The notes: a model not told the origin generated them from the sequence alone. A DNA stretch of 41,831 bases from Paraburkholderia sp. (GCA_031286755.1 JAITTX010000016.1:1-41831); one strand, 5' to 3'. Positions 15,837 through 24,236 are shown, numbered from the stretch's first letter. Numbers and translations are program-made.

Positions 15837-16736
15837 ATGGATAAACGTATTGCAGTTGTCGGCCTCGGGCAGATGGGCGGGCGCATCGCCAGGAGGCTGC
15901 TGCAGCAGGGCCACCCCATCGGCGTGTTCGACGTGAACCGCGAACTCGCGGACACCTTCGCAGCGCTCGGCGCAACGCCTTATGACACGCTCAGCGGCCT
16001 GGCCGCCGGGCACGACGTGGTGCTGACAGTGCTGCCCAATGACGAGGTGGTCAAGCGGGTCGTGCTGGGCGAGGATGGATTGGCCAGCGGCATGGCACCG
16101 GGCAGCTTGCTGATCGACCTGACAAGCTCGGTGCCGGCCGTCACCCGGGAAATTGCCGGGATCCTGGCGCGGCGCGGCGTCCGCATGCTCGATGCGCCGG
16201 TGAGCGGCGGCGTGCAGAAGGCCGGGCAGGGTGCCTTGACGATCATGGTTGGCGGGGAGGCCGCCGTGCTCGAAGACGCCCGGGAGGTCCTGCAAGAGAT
16301 CGGCACGCAGATTTTTTACGTGGGTGGGATCGGCGCCGGCCATACCGCCAAGGCCGTGAACAACCTGATCACCGCGACCACGCTGGCGATTACGTCCGAG
16401 GCCATGGCGCTGGGCGTGAAGATGGGTGTGAACGCCCAGGCGCTGCTCGACGTGATCAACGCAGGCAGCGGCCGCAGCGCCGCGAGCGAAACGAAGTTCC
16501 CGCAGCAGATTTTGTCACGCAAGTTCGCGCCCGGGTTCTCGGTCGCCCTGATGTGCAAGGACGTTGGGATCGCGCTCGACATGGCGCGCGACGTCGACGC
16601 GCCTGCGCAGATCTCGACGGCCGTTCATGCGTTGTGGAAACGCGGAGTCCAGCAGGGCCGCGGCGACATGGATCACAGTGCGATTGCACTGGTGATCGAG
16701 GACATGGCGGGTGTGCAGATCAGCGCCGCATCCTGA
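15837..16736 (+). CDS. 3-hydroxyisobutyrate dehydrogenase-like NAD(P) oxidoreductase
   Basis: A 299-residue beta-hydroxyacid dehydrogenase. The dinucleotide motif GLGQMG (9-14), the substrate motif DAPVSGG (119-125) and the catalytic Lys in GHTAKAVNN (K172, N176) are intact. Family members oxidise 3-hydroxyisobutyrate, tartronate semialdehyde or similar beta-hydroxyacids; some act on aromatic side-chain or sulfolactate analogues. It lies 36 bases after the ferredoxin. Start ATG 15837 is used; a GTG at 15828 is possible, and neither has a strong ribosome binding site. In this operon it probably handles a downstream hydroxyacid intermediate. Confidence 0.87.
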   Translation: MDKRIAVVGLGQMGGRIARRLLQQGHPIGVFDVNRELADTFAALGATPYDTLSGLAAGHDVVLTVLPNDEVVKRVVLGEDGLASGMAPGSLLIDLTSSVPAVTREIAGILARRGVRMLDAPVSGGVQKAGQGALTIMVGGEAAVLEDAREVLQEIGTQIFYVGGIGAGHTAKAVNNLITATTLAITSEAMALGVKMGVNAQALLDVINAGSGRSAASETKFPQQILSRKFAPGFSVALMCKDVGIALDMARDVDAPAQISTAVHALWKRGVQQGRGDMDHSAIALVIEDMAGVQISAAS

Positions 16737-16804
16737 TCCGGCATGCGCATCTTGTTCACCCATTCTCCGCTTTCACGACAACACGCGCCCGGCATCTGAA
16801 TCCT

Positions 16805-18148
16805 ATGGATACCAAAATAATGAATATGATGCGTGCCGGCTCGACGGATCTCGCGTCTTCGGCCCCGGTCCGCGGTTTCCGGTTGAGTCGTCGTCACGGT
16901 TCGTCCGGCGTGGAGGCGCGCCGGTGGTCGTTTTTCGGAGCGGGGGCACTGGTCGCGGTCGGCTACATGGATCCGGGCAACTGGGCCACGGCCTTGGGTA
17001 GCGGCGCGAAATACGGCTATCAGCTCCTGAGCGTGGTGATCGCCGCCAGCTTGATGGGCTTGCTGCTGCAATGGCTGGCGTCGCGGGTCGGCGTCGTGAC
17101 CGGGCGGGATCTCGCGCAGCTATGCCGCGAGCGCTACAGCCGGCGCACCACGCTGGCGCTGTGGATTGCCTGCGAGATCGCGATCATCGCCTGCGATGTG
17201 GCGGAGGTGGTGGGTAGCGCGGTGGCGTTGCAACTGTTGCTCGGCGTATCGCTCTCCGTTGGCGTGCTGATGTCGGCGGCCGGGACCTTCGCGATGCTTG
17301 CGCTGAAGCGCCGCGGACAGCGCTCCTTGCAGGCGGTTGTCACCGTGCTGATCTGCTTTGTGTGCGTTTGCTTCGTGGTCGAGCTCGCGCTGGCGCATCC
17401 CTCATGGCGCGGCGTGCTGGCCGGCGTCGCGCCGCCCGCCGCGCTGCTGCGCGACACCGGCATGATCTGGCTGGCTGCCGGCATCCTTGGCTCCACGGTG
17501 ATGCCCCACAACCTCTATCTGCATTCGGCGCTTGTGAAGGAGCATGCGAACGGGGGCGGCGCCCGCGCGATCTCGAGGGCCATGAAAGGTGTCAACACCG
17601 ACACCTGCGTGTCGCTTGGCCTCGCCTTCCTGGTCAATGCGGCGCTCCTGATCATGGCGGCCGCCGTGTTCCATGCCAGTGGCCACCACGACGTCAGCGA
17701 CCTGGCCGAAGCGCACCGCTTGATCGCGCCGCTGGTGGGCAGCCGATGGGCCGGCATCGTATTCGCGGCGGCGCTGCTTGCGTGCGGACTGAACGCGACC
17801 ACTACCGGCACGCTGGCCGGGCAGGTGGTGATGGAGGGGTTCTTGCGCATGAGAAGCGGTCAATGGACGCGTGCGCTCCTGACCCGGACGCTGGCGATCG
17901 GGCCCGCGCTACTAGCCGTGGGCGCGTTCGGCGAGCATGGTTCGAACCAGTTGCTGATTGCCAGTCAGGTGGTGTTGAGCGTCCAGTTGCCGCTGGCGAT
18001 GACGCCGCTGGTGCGTTTCGCCTCGGATGCCGGGCTCATGGGTCGCTTCCGTGTCCGTGGGGCGCCACTTGCGCTTGTCTGGGCATGCATCGGTATTACC
18101 GTGGCGTTGAACACGGCACTGATCTGGCAGGTGGTGGCCGGCGCTTGA
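16805..18148 (+). CDS. NRAMP-family divalent metal/H+ transporter (MntH-like)
   Basis: A 447-residue integral membrane protein with about eleven helices. The two metal-binding signatures are intact: DPGN (56-59) in helix 1 and MPH (233-235) in helix 6 followed by N-L-Y-L-H-S. This means Mn2+ or Fe2+ import coupled to protons. It is on the same strand and only 68 bases from the dehydrogenase, so it seems to be part of the catabolic operon. Several in-frame ATGs near the start (16805, 16820, 16826, 16829) leave the exact N-terminus uncertain, and no strong ribosome binding site is seen. A metal importer inside an aromatic-type catabolic operon is unusual. It may feed the metal-dependent amidohydrolase or the iron-sulfur proteins. 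Confidence 0.87.
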   Translation: MDTKIMNMMRAGSTDLASSAPVRGFRLSRRHGSSGVEARRWSFFGAGALVAVGYMDPGNWATALGSGAKYGYQLLSVVIAASLMGLLLQWLASRVGVVTGRDLAQLCRERYSRRTTLALWIACEIAIIACDVAEVVGSAVALQLLLGVSLSVGVLMSAAGTFAMLALKRRGQRSLQAVVTVLICFVCVCFVVELALAHPSWRGVLAGVAPPAALLRDTGMIWLAAGILGSTVMPHNLYLHSALVKEHANGGGARAISRAMKGVNTDTCVSLGLAFLVNAALLIMAAAVFHASGHHDVSDLAEAHRLIAPLVGSRWAGIVFAAALLACGLNATTTGTLAGQVVMEGFLRMRSGQWTRALLTRTLAIGPALLAVGAFGEHGSNQLLIASQVVLSVQLPLAMTPLVRFASDAGLMGRFRVRGAPLALVWACIGITVALNTALIWQVVAGA

Positions 18149-18225
18149 TCGCATGCCGGCCGCCAAGGGTGTGCAAGGAGCCTGACAAGGACGACCATTT
18201 TGTTCAGTTGAGAGAGGAGACACAC

Positions 18226-19650
18226 ATGCAATCCCCAATTAACACACAGCAGTCCGCGCGGAACCTCGTCGCGCGACTCGACCGGCTGCCGACGTGGCCT
18301 CACTCGATGTCCGTGATCTGGGTGGTCGGCATCGGCTACCTGATCGCGTTCTTCGACATCACCAACGTCGCTTTCGGTCTGCCGGTCTTCAGCAAGGTGC
18401 TGCATCTGAGCGTCCAGCAACAGGCGCTGCCGATTACCGCGAGCCTGATCGGCTATGTGATCGGCGGCTGGGTCAACAGCAACTTCGCCGACTGGGCCGG
18501 GCGCCGCGCGGGCATCGCGATGGCGACCGTGCTGTTCACCGTTGGCTGCATCGCGACCACGTTCTCGAGCAGTCTTTCTTCGATGGTGTACGGTCGCTTC
18601 GTCACCGGGATGGGCATTGGCGCGGAGATCGCGGTGATCTCCGCGTACATCGGCGAGATGGCGCCCGCGCCGGTGCGCGGCCGTTATACGGGCCTCGCGA
18701 ATGTGTTCGCGATGATTGGCCAGGGCATCGTGCCGCTGGTCGCGTTGTGGCTCGTGCCGAACTTCAACTGGGGGTGGCGCGCGATGTTCCTGCTGGGAGC
18801 GCTGGGCGGCTTCACGCTGCTCGCTTTCCCGTGGCTGCCGGAATCGCCGCGCTGGTTGCTCAGCAAACACCGTGTCGCCGATGCGGAAAAGGTGATCGCT
18901 GCCGCCGAAGCATGCTACGTGCGCCGCACGGGCCGTGCGCTGCCGCCGCTTGTCGACGCAGCGCCGGAAATCGAAGCCAAAGGCTTCCCGACCTTCGCGC
19001 TGCTCAAGCCTCCGTTCGCCGGCCGGGTCGTGCTGCTGTTCGCGCTGTGGTTCGTCTGGTACGTCGGCACCTACGCGTGGCTCGGGCTTGGACCGACGTT
19101 CTTCATGGCGAAGGGCTACACGCTAACGAAAAGCATTCTGTTCCTGCTCGCAAGCTCGGTCGGTTATCCGCTCGGGTCACTGCTCGCAACCGCGCTTGGC
19201 GACACGTTCGAACGCAAGCACACGATTCTTGCGGGGATGTTGCTGTGGACATGCTGCTTCGTTGCAATCGGGCTCGCGAGCTCGCCTGCGGTGATCTACG
19301 TATCGGTGTTCCTGCTGGCCGGCTCGCTTGGCTTTTACGTGCCGCTGATGTACGCATTGACCGCCGAGAGCTTCCCGACCCGGGCGCGCGCGACCGGCGT
19401 TTCGCTGACTGAAGGCGCAGGCCATCTCGGCGGCGCGGTCGGCCCGATTCTCGCGCTCTCCGTCTATGCATGGGGGGGTGCCGGCTCCGGCTTCACGAAT
19501 GTTTTCCTGTTCATGGCCGTCTCCGGTCTGCTGACCGCGCTGCTGCTGCCGTTCACCGTGAACGCGACGCGCCGCTCGCTCGAAGTCATTACGCGTGAAG
19601 ACGATCCCGCGCCGCAGCCCGGGCTCGAACCCGAAGCCGCGGCGGAATAG
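18226..19650 (+). CDS. MFS transporter, probable substrate importer of the operon
   Basis: A 474-residue major facilitator protein with twelve predicted helices. It has a DxxxxxF-type helix 1 (FDITNVAF, near 42-49), the loop 2-3 signature with R-R (DWAGRRAG), GRFVTGMGIGAE in helix 4, and PESPRWL after helix 6. These are features of the sugar-porter/aromatic-acid H+ symporter branch. A strong AGAGGAGA ribosome binding sequence precedes the ATG. It closes the operon that starts at 10794 and probably imports the pathway substrate. The gap to the NRAMP gene is 77 bases. Downstream lies a gene scar rather than another pathway gene. Confidence 0.85.
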   Translation: MQSPINTQQSARNLVARLDRLPTWPHSMSVIWVVGIGYLIAFFDITNVAFGLPVFSKVLHLSVQQQALPITASLIGYVIGGWVNSNFADWAGRRAGIAMATVLFTVGCIATTFSSSLSSMVYGRFVTGMGIGAEIAVISAYIGEMAPAPVRGRYTGLANVFAMIGQGIVPLVALWLVPNFNWGWRAMFLLGALGGFTLLAFPWLPESPRWLLSKHRVADAEKVIAAAEACYVRRTGRALPPLVDAAPEIEAKGFPTFALLKPPFAGRVVLLFALWFVWYVGTYAWLGLGPTFFMAKGYTLTKSILFLLASSVGYPLGSLLATALGDTFERKHTILAGMLLWTCCFVAIGLASSPAVIYVSVFLLAGSLGFYVPLMYALTAESFPTRARATGVSLTEGAGHLGGAVGPILALSVYAWGGAGSGFTNVFLFMAVSGLLTALLLPFTVNATRRSLEVITREDDPAPQPGLEPEAAAE

Positions 19651-19686
19651 CGTTTGAGTTGGCCCGGTCGCGCGGGTGGCCCGGTT

Positions 19687-19707
19687 GCGCGCAGACGTGC
19701 TGCGCGC
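19687..19707. repeat. GC-rich hairpin after the MFS gene
   Basis: GCGCGCAG (19687-19694) and CTGCGCGC (19700-19707) form a perfect eight-base stem with a five-base loop, 37 bases after the MFS stop. No T-run follows on either strand. It could aid termination of the long operon. Confidence 0.35.
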
Positions 19708-19713
19708 GCGGGT

Positions 19714-19857
19714 TCATGCCGCGGCGCGCGGCCGATAGCCGTTGAAATACAGGTTCAGCAGCAATGCGCTGAGCGAGGCGAGCACGATGCCGCTGTGCGT
19801 GAATGGAAACAGCCAGTGAGGCAGCCAGGCCAGCAAGCCGGGATTGATCATTGGCAC
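19714..19857 (-). pseudogene. 3' remnant of a xanthine/uracil permease (NCS2 family)
   Basis: On the minus strand the frame ending at a TGA (19716-19714) reads as about 48 residues, including PMINPGLLAWLPHW and SGIVLASLSALLLNLYFNG. This is the typical C-terminal end of nucleobase:cation symporter-2 permeases, whose last helix ends in a Leu-Asn-Leu-x-Phe-Asn-Gly type motif. Upstream the frame soon hits a stop (near 19888) and the similarity ends around 19857. The remaining nine-tenths of a permease (normally about 450 residues) is missing. The truncation point coincides with that of the opposite-strand remnant at 19859. Confidence 0.6.
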
Positions 19858-19858
19858 C

Positions 19859-19945
19859 ATGCCGATGCAAACGCTGATGGGCTATACGTTCGTCACGTTC
19901 GTGGTGTCGCTGGTGATTTACGGGGCGGCGCTATGGCTGCTGTGA
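19859..19945 (+). pseudogene. 3' remnant of a second membrane transporter
   Basis: The plus-strand frame ending in TGA at 19943-19945 encodes a 28-residue hydrophobic segment (MGYTFVTFVVSLVIYG followed by AALWLL). It looks like the last transmembrane helix of a transporter ending at the membrane. No start with a ribosome binding site precedes it, and the frame to the left runs into the antisense of the permease remnant. It therefore appears to be a cut-off gene end. I cannot name the family. A tiny stand-alone membrane peptide is the alternative reading. Confidence 0.4.
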
Positions 19946-20013
19946 GGCACAGTCGAGCATTTTGTCCCCGCACGGCCCGTTGCGGCGGCGGGGCCCCCAT
20001 GCTGGCGCAACAA

Positions 20014-20787
20014 TCAGCCCGCGCTCTGGGCCAGCTTGAACGACATGGAATAGCTGAAGCGACTCGCCGGGTGCACGCCGGTTGTCACTTCAATGACCTT
20101 GTCGCGCACGAAATAGGTCCGCACGATGCGCAGGCCCGCCGACCCGCTCTCCACCTGCAGCGTATCGGCGACGGCCCCTTCGAGCAGCAGTCCCTGGATT
20201 TCCTGCTCGACGCGCGTGACCTTGATGCCGTACTGCTCCTCGAGCATGGTGTAGACCGGCTTGTCGAGCGTCTTCGTGAGGCCAGTCAGCTTGCTGTACT
20301 CCGCGTTCACATAGATGTCGACGAGAGCGATCGGCTCGTCCGCGCCCTCGCCGCCATAGCGCACGCCTTCCATGTGCAACCACTTCGCGCCCGCGGCGCT
20401 GCGCAGCAGCGCGCTCTGCGCTTCATCGGCCCGCAACGTGCGCCGCGCATTCACACGCAGTTGCGTGCCCTTTGCGTAAAGCGCGAGATCGGACAGCGTG
20501 TCCATCGACTGCACATAGCGCGTCTGCGGGCGGTCGGCGAGCACGGTCGTGCCGACCCCCGCCTGCCGCGTGATGAGGCCGAGATTGCACAGCTTCTGAA
20601 TGGCCTGGCGCACCGCGTAGCGGCTCAGGCCCCACTGCGCGCAAAGCTCCGCCTCCGTGGGCAGCATGTCGCCGACCGCGAAGCGGCCCTCGCGGATGTC
20701 TTGCATGAGCGTGCGGGCCAGGTCGACATGGCGCGGCTGCGGCACGTCGAACATGGGGGCATCGGGCGCGTCGGTGAGAGGCGGCAT
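20014..20787 (-). CDS. GntR-family regulator with UTRA ligand domain (HutC subfamily)
   Basis: A 257-residue regulator. The winged HTH (about 20-87) has LPTEAELCAQWGLSRYAVRQAI, the classic HutC-type helix-turn-helix, split here as residues 42-63. A UTRA effector domain follows (about 105-250). ATG 20787 was chosen; the frame continues upstream without homology and a later ATG at 20754 is possible. It is on the minus strand, downstream of glyA by 292 bases, and next to the transporter scar, so its former target may have been a lost transporter gene. A promoter and palindrome upstream suggest autoregulation. Confidence 0.83.
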   Translation of the reverse strand: MPPLTDAPDAPMFDVPQPRHVDLARTLMQDIREGRFAVGDMLPTEAELCAQWGLSRYAVRQAIQKLCNLGLITRQAGVGTTVLADRPQTRYVQSMDTLSDLALYAKGTQLRVNARRTLRADEAQSALLRSAAGAKWLHMEGVRYGGEGADEPIALVDIYVNAEYSKLTGLTKTLDKPVYTMLEEQYGIKVTRVEQEIQGLLLEGAVADTLQVESGSAGLRIVRTYFVRDKVIEVTTGVHPASRFSYSMSFKLAQSAG

Positions 20788-20831
20788 GGCGTTCGGGACG
20801 AGAGGCGGCGCGCGGCGGCCGCAATGGCGCC

Positions 20832-20875
20832 AGTATAGCAGCCGGCTCCAGGGTAAGCACGAATGTTCGAACAAT
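20832..20875 (-). promoter_or_regulatory. Promoter -10 and palindromic operator of the GntR/UTRA gene
   Basis: On the minus strand TATACT (20837-20832) is a good -10 box about 45 bases before the start codon; the -35 region is weak. A 14-base near-perfect palindrome, AATGTTCGAACAAT (20862-20875), with core GTTCGAAC, overlaps the expected position just upstream of -35. HutC-type regulators bind such dyads, so autoregulation is likely. Confidence 0.4.
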
Positions 20876-21002
20876 ATAGCAAGCATGGAGCGCTGCTCGA
20901 GGAGCGGGAAGTCCCGGGCTAGCGGAACGCGAACCTCCGCAGCGTTGCCGCCGCCGAACCGGCCGATGCCTTATGGCGGCGGCCGGAGTGGCGACGAAGA
21001 GA

Positions 21003-21047
21003 GCCCTGCGTGCCCGGAGCGACCGGACACGACGGGCCGGGCAGGGC
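21003..21047 (-). terminator. Hairpin downstream of glyA
   Basis: GCCCTGC (21003-21009) pairs with GCAGGGC (21041-21047), and CCCGG (21013-21017) can pair inside with CCGGG (21037-21041, sharing one base). It starts 33 bases past the glyA stop on the minus strand. There is no clear T-run, so it is a weak terminator candidate or an mRNA-stabilising stem. Confidence 0.35.
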
Positions 21048-21079
21048 GACTGCACCGTCGATCCTGCGGTTGCAGGACT

Positions 21080-22333
21080 TCAGCCATAAACCGGGAATCG
21101 CGCCGTCAATTCGGAAACCTGCGCCTTCACGCGCTCGATCGTCGCGGCGTCTTCCGGATTGTCCAGCACGTCGGCGATCAGGTTGCCCACCTGCTCGGCT
21201 TCCTTCACGCCGAAGCCGCGCGTGGTCATCGCCGGCGAGCCCAGCCGCACGCCGCTCGTCACGAACGGCTTTTCCGGGTCGTTCGGGATCGCGTTCTTGT
21301 TCACCGTGATGTGCGCTGCGCCCAGCGCGGCCTCGGCCGCCTTGCCGGTAATCTTCTTCGCGCGCAGATCCACCAGCATCACGTGGCTTTCCGTGCGGCC
21401 CGAAACGATGCGCAGGCCGCGCTTGACCAGCGTCTCGGCCAGCACGCGCGCGTTCTCGACCACCTGCTGCTGGTATTCCTTGAATGCCGGCGAGAGCGCT
21501 TCCTTGAACGCCACGGCCTTGCCCGCGATCACGTGCATGAGCGGGCCGCCCTGGATACCCGGGAAGATCGCCGAATTGATCGGCTTCTCGTATTCGGCCT
21601 TCATCAGGATCACGCCGCCGCGCGGGCCGCGCAGGCTCTTGTGCGTGGTCGTGGTGACGAAGTCGGCGTGCGGCACCGGGTTAGGGTAGACGCCCGCGGC
21701 CACGAGGCCCGCGTAGTGCGCCATGTCGACCATGAAATACGCACCCACGCTCTTCGCGATCTTCGCGAGACGCTCGAAGTCGATGCGCAGCGCGAACGCC
21801 GAGGCGCCCGCCACGATCAGCTTCGGCTTGTGCTGCTGGGCGAGCGTTTCGGCGGCTTCGTAATCGATGTCCTCGGCTTCGTTCAGGCCGTAGCTCACCA
21901 CGTTGAACCACTTGCCCGACATGTTCACGGGCGAGCCGTGCGTGAGGTGGCCGCCGTGCGCGAGGCTCATGCCCATGATGGTGTCGCCCGGCTTGAGCAC
22001 CGCGAAGAACACGCCCTGGTTGGCCTGCGAACCCGAGTTCGGCTGGACGTTGGCGGCTTCCGCGCCGAACAGCGCCTTCACGCGGTCGATCGCGAGCTGC
22101 TCGACGACGTCGACGTTTTCGCAGCCGCCGTAGTAGCGCCTGGCCGGATAGCCTTCGGCGTACTTGTTGGTGAGCTGCGAACCCTGCGCGGCCATGACGG
22201 CGGGCGACGTGTAGTTCTCCGACGCGATGAGCTCGATGTGCTCTTCCTGGCGGCGGTTCTCGAGTTCGATCGCCCTGAAGAGTTCGGGATCGACATTCTC
22301 GACGGTTGAGTCGGCGCGTTTGAACATATCCAT
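21080..22333 (-). CDS. glyA: Serine hydroxymethyltransferase
   Basis: A 417-residue, full-length PLP enzyme converting serine and tetrahydrofolate to glycine and 5,10-methylene-THF, and also cleaving some beta-hydroxy amino acids. The PLP lysine is K232 in [14 protein letters not shown]. The substrate region [10 protein letters not shown] (34-43), NKYAEGYP (56-63) and the HGGHLTHG segment (126-133) are intact. The start at 22333 gives MDMFKRAD; an ATG six bases later would give the more usual MFKRAD start. It is last in a same-strand series behind a GlxA/AraC regulator (108-base gap). The housekeeping copy in these bacteria is usually next to nrdR, so this may be a second, catabolic copy tied to glycine, sarcosine or a beta-hydroxy amino acid. 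Confidence 0.93.
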   Translation of the reverse strand: MDMFKRADSTVENVDPELFRAIELENRRQEEHIELIASENYTSPAVMAAQGSQLTNKYAEGYPARRYYGGCENVDVVEQLAIDRVKALFGAEAANVQPNSGSQANQGVFFAVLKPGDTIMGMSLAHGGHLTHGSPVNMSGKWFNVVSYGLNEAEDIDYEAAETLAQQHKPKLIVAGASAFALRIDFERLAKIAKSVGAYFMVDMAHYAGLVAAGVYPNPVPHADFVTTTTHKSLRGPRGGVILMKAEYEKPINSAIFPGIQGGPLMHVIAGKAVAFKEALSPAFKEYQQQVVENARVLAETLVKRGLRIVSGRTESHVMLVDLRAKKITGKAAEAALGAAHITVNKNAIPNDPEKPFVTSGVRLGSPAMTTRGFGVKEAEQVGNLIADVLDNPEDAATIERVKAQVSELTARFPVYG

Positions 22334-22441
22334 TCCAGTTCCGGTTTGACGATAGGGCTATTTGAACGCACGCGACATCCGCGAGATAGAACGTTTGCGA
22401 CAAGCGGGAGGGATTTGCCGCGCGCCGCGCCGCGCATTTTG

Positions 22442-23476
22442 TTACGCGTCGCAGCCCGTGGGCGAATGGGCATGCGAGCGGGCGATGCGATACGCGCTGG
22501 GCGCTTCGTTGAATTCCTTGCGGAATTCTCTGCCAAGATGCGAGGCGTCGGAGAAGCCGCAGGACATCGCAATATCGGCGACGGTCCGGTCGGAGCCGGT
22601 CAGCATCCAGGCGGCCATGCGCACGCGCAGTTGGCGGCAGTACACGTTGGGCGACTTGCCGGTCTCGGCGATGAACAGCCGTTCGAGTTGCCGCACCGAA
22701 GTGTCCACGCGCCGCGCCAGTTCCGTGAGCGCGAGCGGGTCCCCGATGTGCTGCTCCATGACGAGGATGGCGCGCCGCACCTTGGGATGCGAAGCGGGGT
22801 CGAGGCCTGGCGGGTAGGGCTGCGGAGCGTTGCCGCGCTGTGCATCGTCGACGATCAGGATGCGCTGCGCCTTTTGCACGATGCTCGCGTCCAGGTGCCG
22901 TAGCAGGATGGCCGCCGCGACGTCGATGGAGGCGCGTCCGCCCGAGCAGGTAATGCGCCGGCGATCGATCACGAAGAGCCGGTCGGCGATCAGATTCGAT
23001 TCGGCAATCGCGGGGAAACGCTCGACGAAGTCCCAGTAGTGGAACCAGCTCACGCAAATGCGGTAGCCGTCCATGGCGCCGGCGCGGGCGAGCGTGAACG
23101 CGCCCGTGCAGATGCCCACGAGGGTGGCTGAACTGGCCGCCATGGTGCGGATGAAACGCAGCGTTGCGTCGCTCGCCGCGGGCCCGGAATGGAGCAGCCC
23201 GCCCACCACCACGAGGTAGTCGAACGTGCCGGCCTCGTCGAACGTCGCCCATGGCGTCACCTGGATTCCGCAGCTTGCGCGGATGGGGACGAGCGCCTCG
23301 GAGATGATCGTCCACGTGCAGCGGACGGGCCGGCTCAGGTCGCCGTCGTCGCTGGCGAGGCGCAGGAGATCGACGAAACCGGAAAAGGCCGTCAAGGTGA
23401 AGTTCGGCAGCAGGACGATGCCGAAGCGAATCGGCCGGGACTGTTCAGCGTGGCCGGGCGGGAGCGGGGCAGGCAT
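22442..23476 (-). CDS. GlxA-family regulator (DJ-1/PfpI domain plus AraC HTH)
   Basis: A 344-residue regulator. An N-terminal DJ-1/PfpI amidotransferase-like domain (about 15-190) contains VVVGG and the nucleophile-elbow-like GICTGAF (119-125), with Cys at the usual position. A C-terminal AraC double HTH follows (about 235-330, including VDTSVRQLERLF and GFSDASHLGREF). Regulators of this group (GbdR, SouR, CdhR and ArgR in Pseudomonas) sense betaine-, sarcosine-, carnitine- or arginine-type compounds. It lies 16 bases after the GntR/FCD gene and 108 bases before glyA, so it may control glyA and the oxidation operon together. Confidence 0.88.
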   Translation of the reverse strand: MPAPLPPGHAEQSRPIRFGIVLLPNFTLTAFSGFVDLLRLASDDGDLSRPVRCTWTIISEALVPIRASCGIQVTPWATFDEAGTFDYLVVVGGLLHSGPAASDATLRFIRTMAASSATLVGICTGAFTLARAGAMDGYRICVSWFHYWDFVERFPAIAESNLIADRLFVIDRRRITCSGGRASIDVAAAILLRHLDASIVQKAQRILIVDDAQRGNAPQPYPPGLDPASHPKVRRAILVMEQHIGDPLALTELARRVDTSVRQLERLFIAETGKSPNVYCRQLRVRMAAWMLTGSDRTVADIAMSCGFSDASHLGREFRKEFNEAPSAYRIARSHAHSPTGCDA

Positions 23477-23492
23477 GCAGGTCTGAATTACA

Positions 23493-24218
23493 TCAGGCGA
23501 AACTCAGCGGAACCTCGAGCCCCTCGGGAATCGCATAGTCGGTCATGTGACGGCGTGAAAGCTCCCAATGCGCTTTCACGAGATCGCCGGCCCGTTCCGT
23601 GTCGCGGCGCTCGATGGCGTCGATGATTTCGTCGTGCTGCGCCGCCGCCTGATTCATCTCGTGCTGCATGTTGTCGGTGGCGGGATAGCGGTAGAAGGTC
23701 TTGCCGAGCCGCGCGTGGTCGATCAAAAGACGGCGCAAGCTAGGCATCAGATACTCGTTGTGCGCCATCCTGCCAATCTCCAGATGGAACTGGTCGTTGT
23801 GAAAGACGCGGTTTTCCACGTCGTGTTCTGCGATCGCGAGCCGGAACCGTTTCTGGATTTCCCTCAGCTTTGCAATGTCCGCAGCGGTGGCGTTTGCCGC
23901 CGCGAGCTGCGTGGTCGCGACGTAAATCAGCGGCGCGGCCAGAAAGAAGCTGCGCAGCGACTGGTAATTCATCGACGAAACCCGGGCCGCGCGATTGGCT
24001 TCGAGCTCGATATAACCTTCGGCGGCCATCTGGCGCATGAGTTCGCGCACGGGCGGCCGCGAGAGGCCGAATTCGTCGCACAGCGCGAGTTCGTCGACCA
24101 CCGCGCCGGGCGGCAATTCCATGCTGACGATCCGGCGGCGCAGCGTTTCGGCCAGCACGGCCTTGCGGTCTCCGGGGATGGTTGGGTCGATGGGGGATTC
24201 GGCGGGATTGTGTTTCAT
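23493..24218 (-). CDS. GntR-family regulator with FCD domain
   Basis: A 241-residue FadR-type GntR regulator. The winged HTH (about 15-80) has LALCDEFGLSRPPVRELMRQMAAEGYI. The all-helical FCD domain (about 95-225) keeps likely metal or ligand residues Asp and His in NDQFHLEI, His in QHDEII and His in KAHWELSRRH. It follows the yddG-like gene by 97 bases on the same strand and is 16 bases before the GlxA/AraC gene. It is the best candidate regulator of the oxidase operon, whose upstream region has three copies of a TTGTAT/ATACAA half-site of the kind FCD regulators bind. A related imperfect site precedes its own start. Confidence 0.87.
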   Translation of the reverse strand: MKHNPAESPIDPTIPGDRKAVLAETLRRRIVSMELPPGAVVDELALCDEFGLSRPPVRELMRQMAAEGYIELEANRAARVSSMNYQSLRSFFLAAPLIYVATTQLAAANATAADIAKLREIQKRFRLAIAEHDVENRVFHNDQFHLEIGRMAHNEYLMPSLRRLLIDHARLGKTFYRYPATDNMQHEMNQAAAQHDEIIDAIERRDTERAGDLVKAHWELSRRHMTDYAIPEGLEVPLSFA

Positions 24219-24236
24219 CGGGATTCTCTGTCTACC

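Noticed and set aside
22334..22441. Glycine riboswitch upstream of glyA
   Set aside because: The 108-base gap shows no recognisable tandem aptamer or conserved core.
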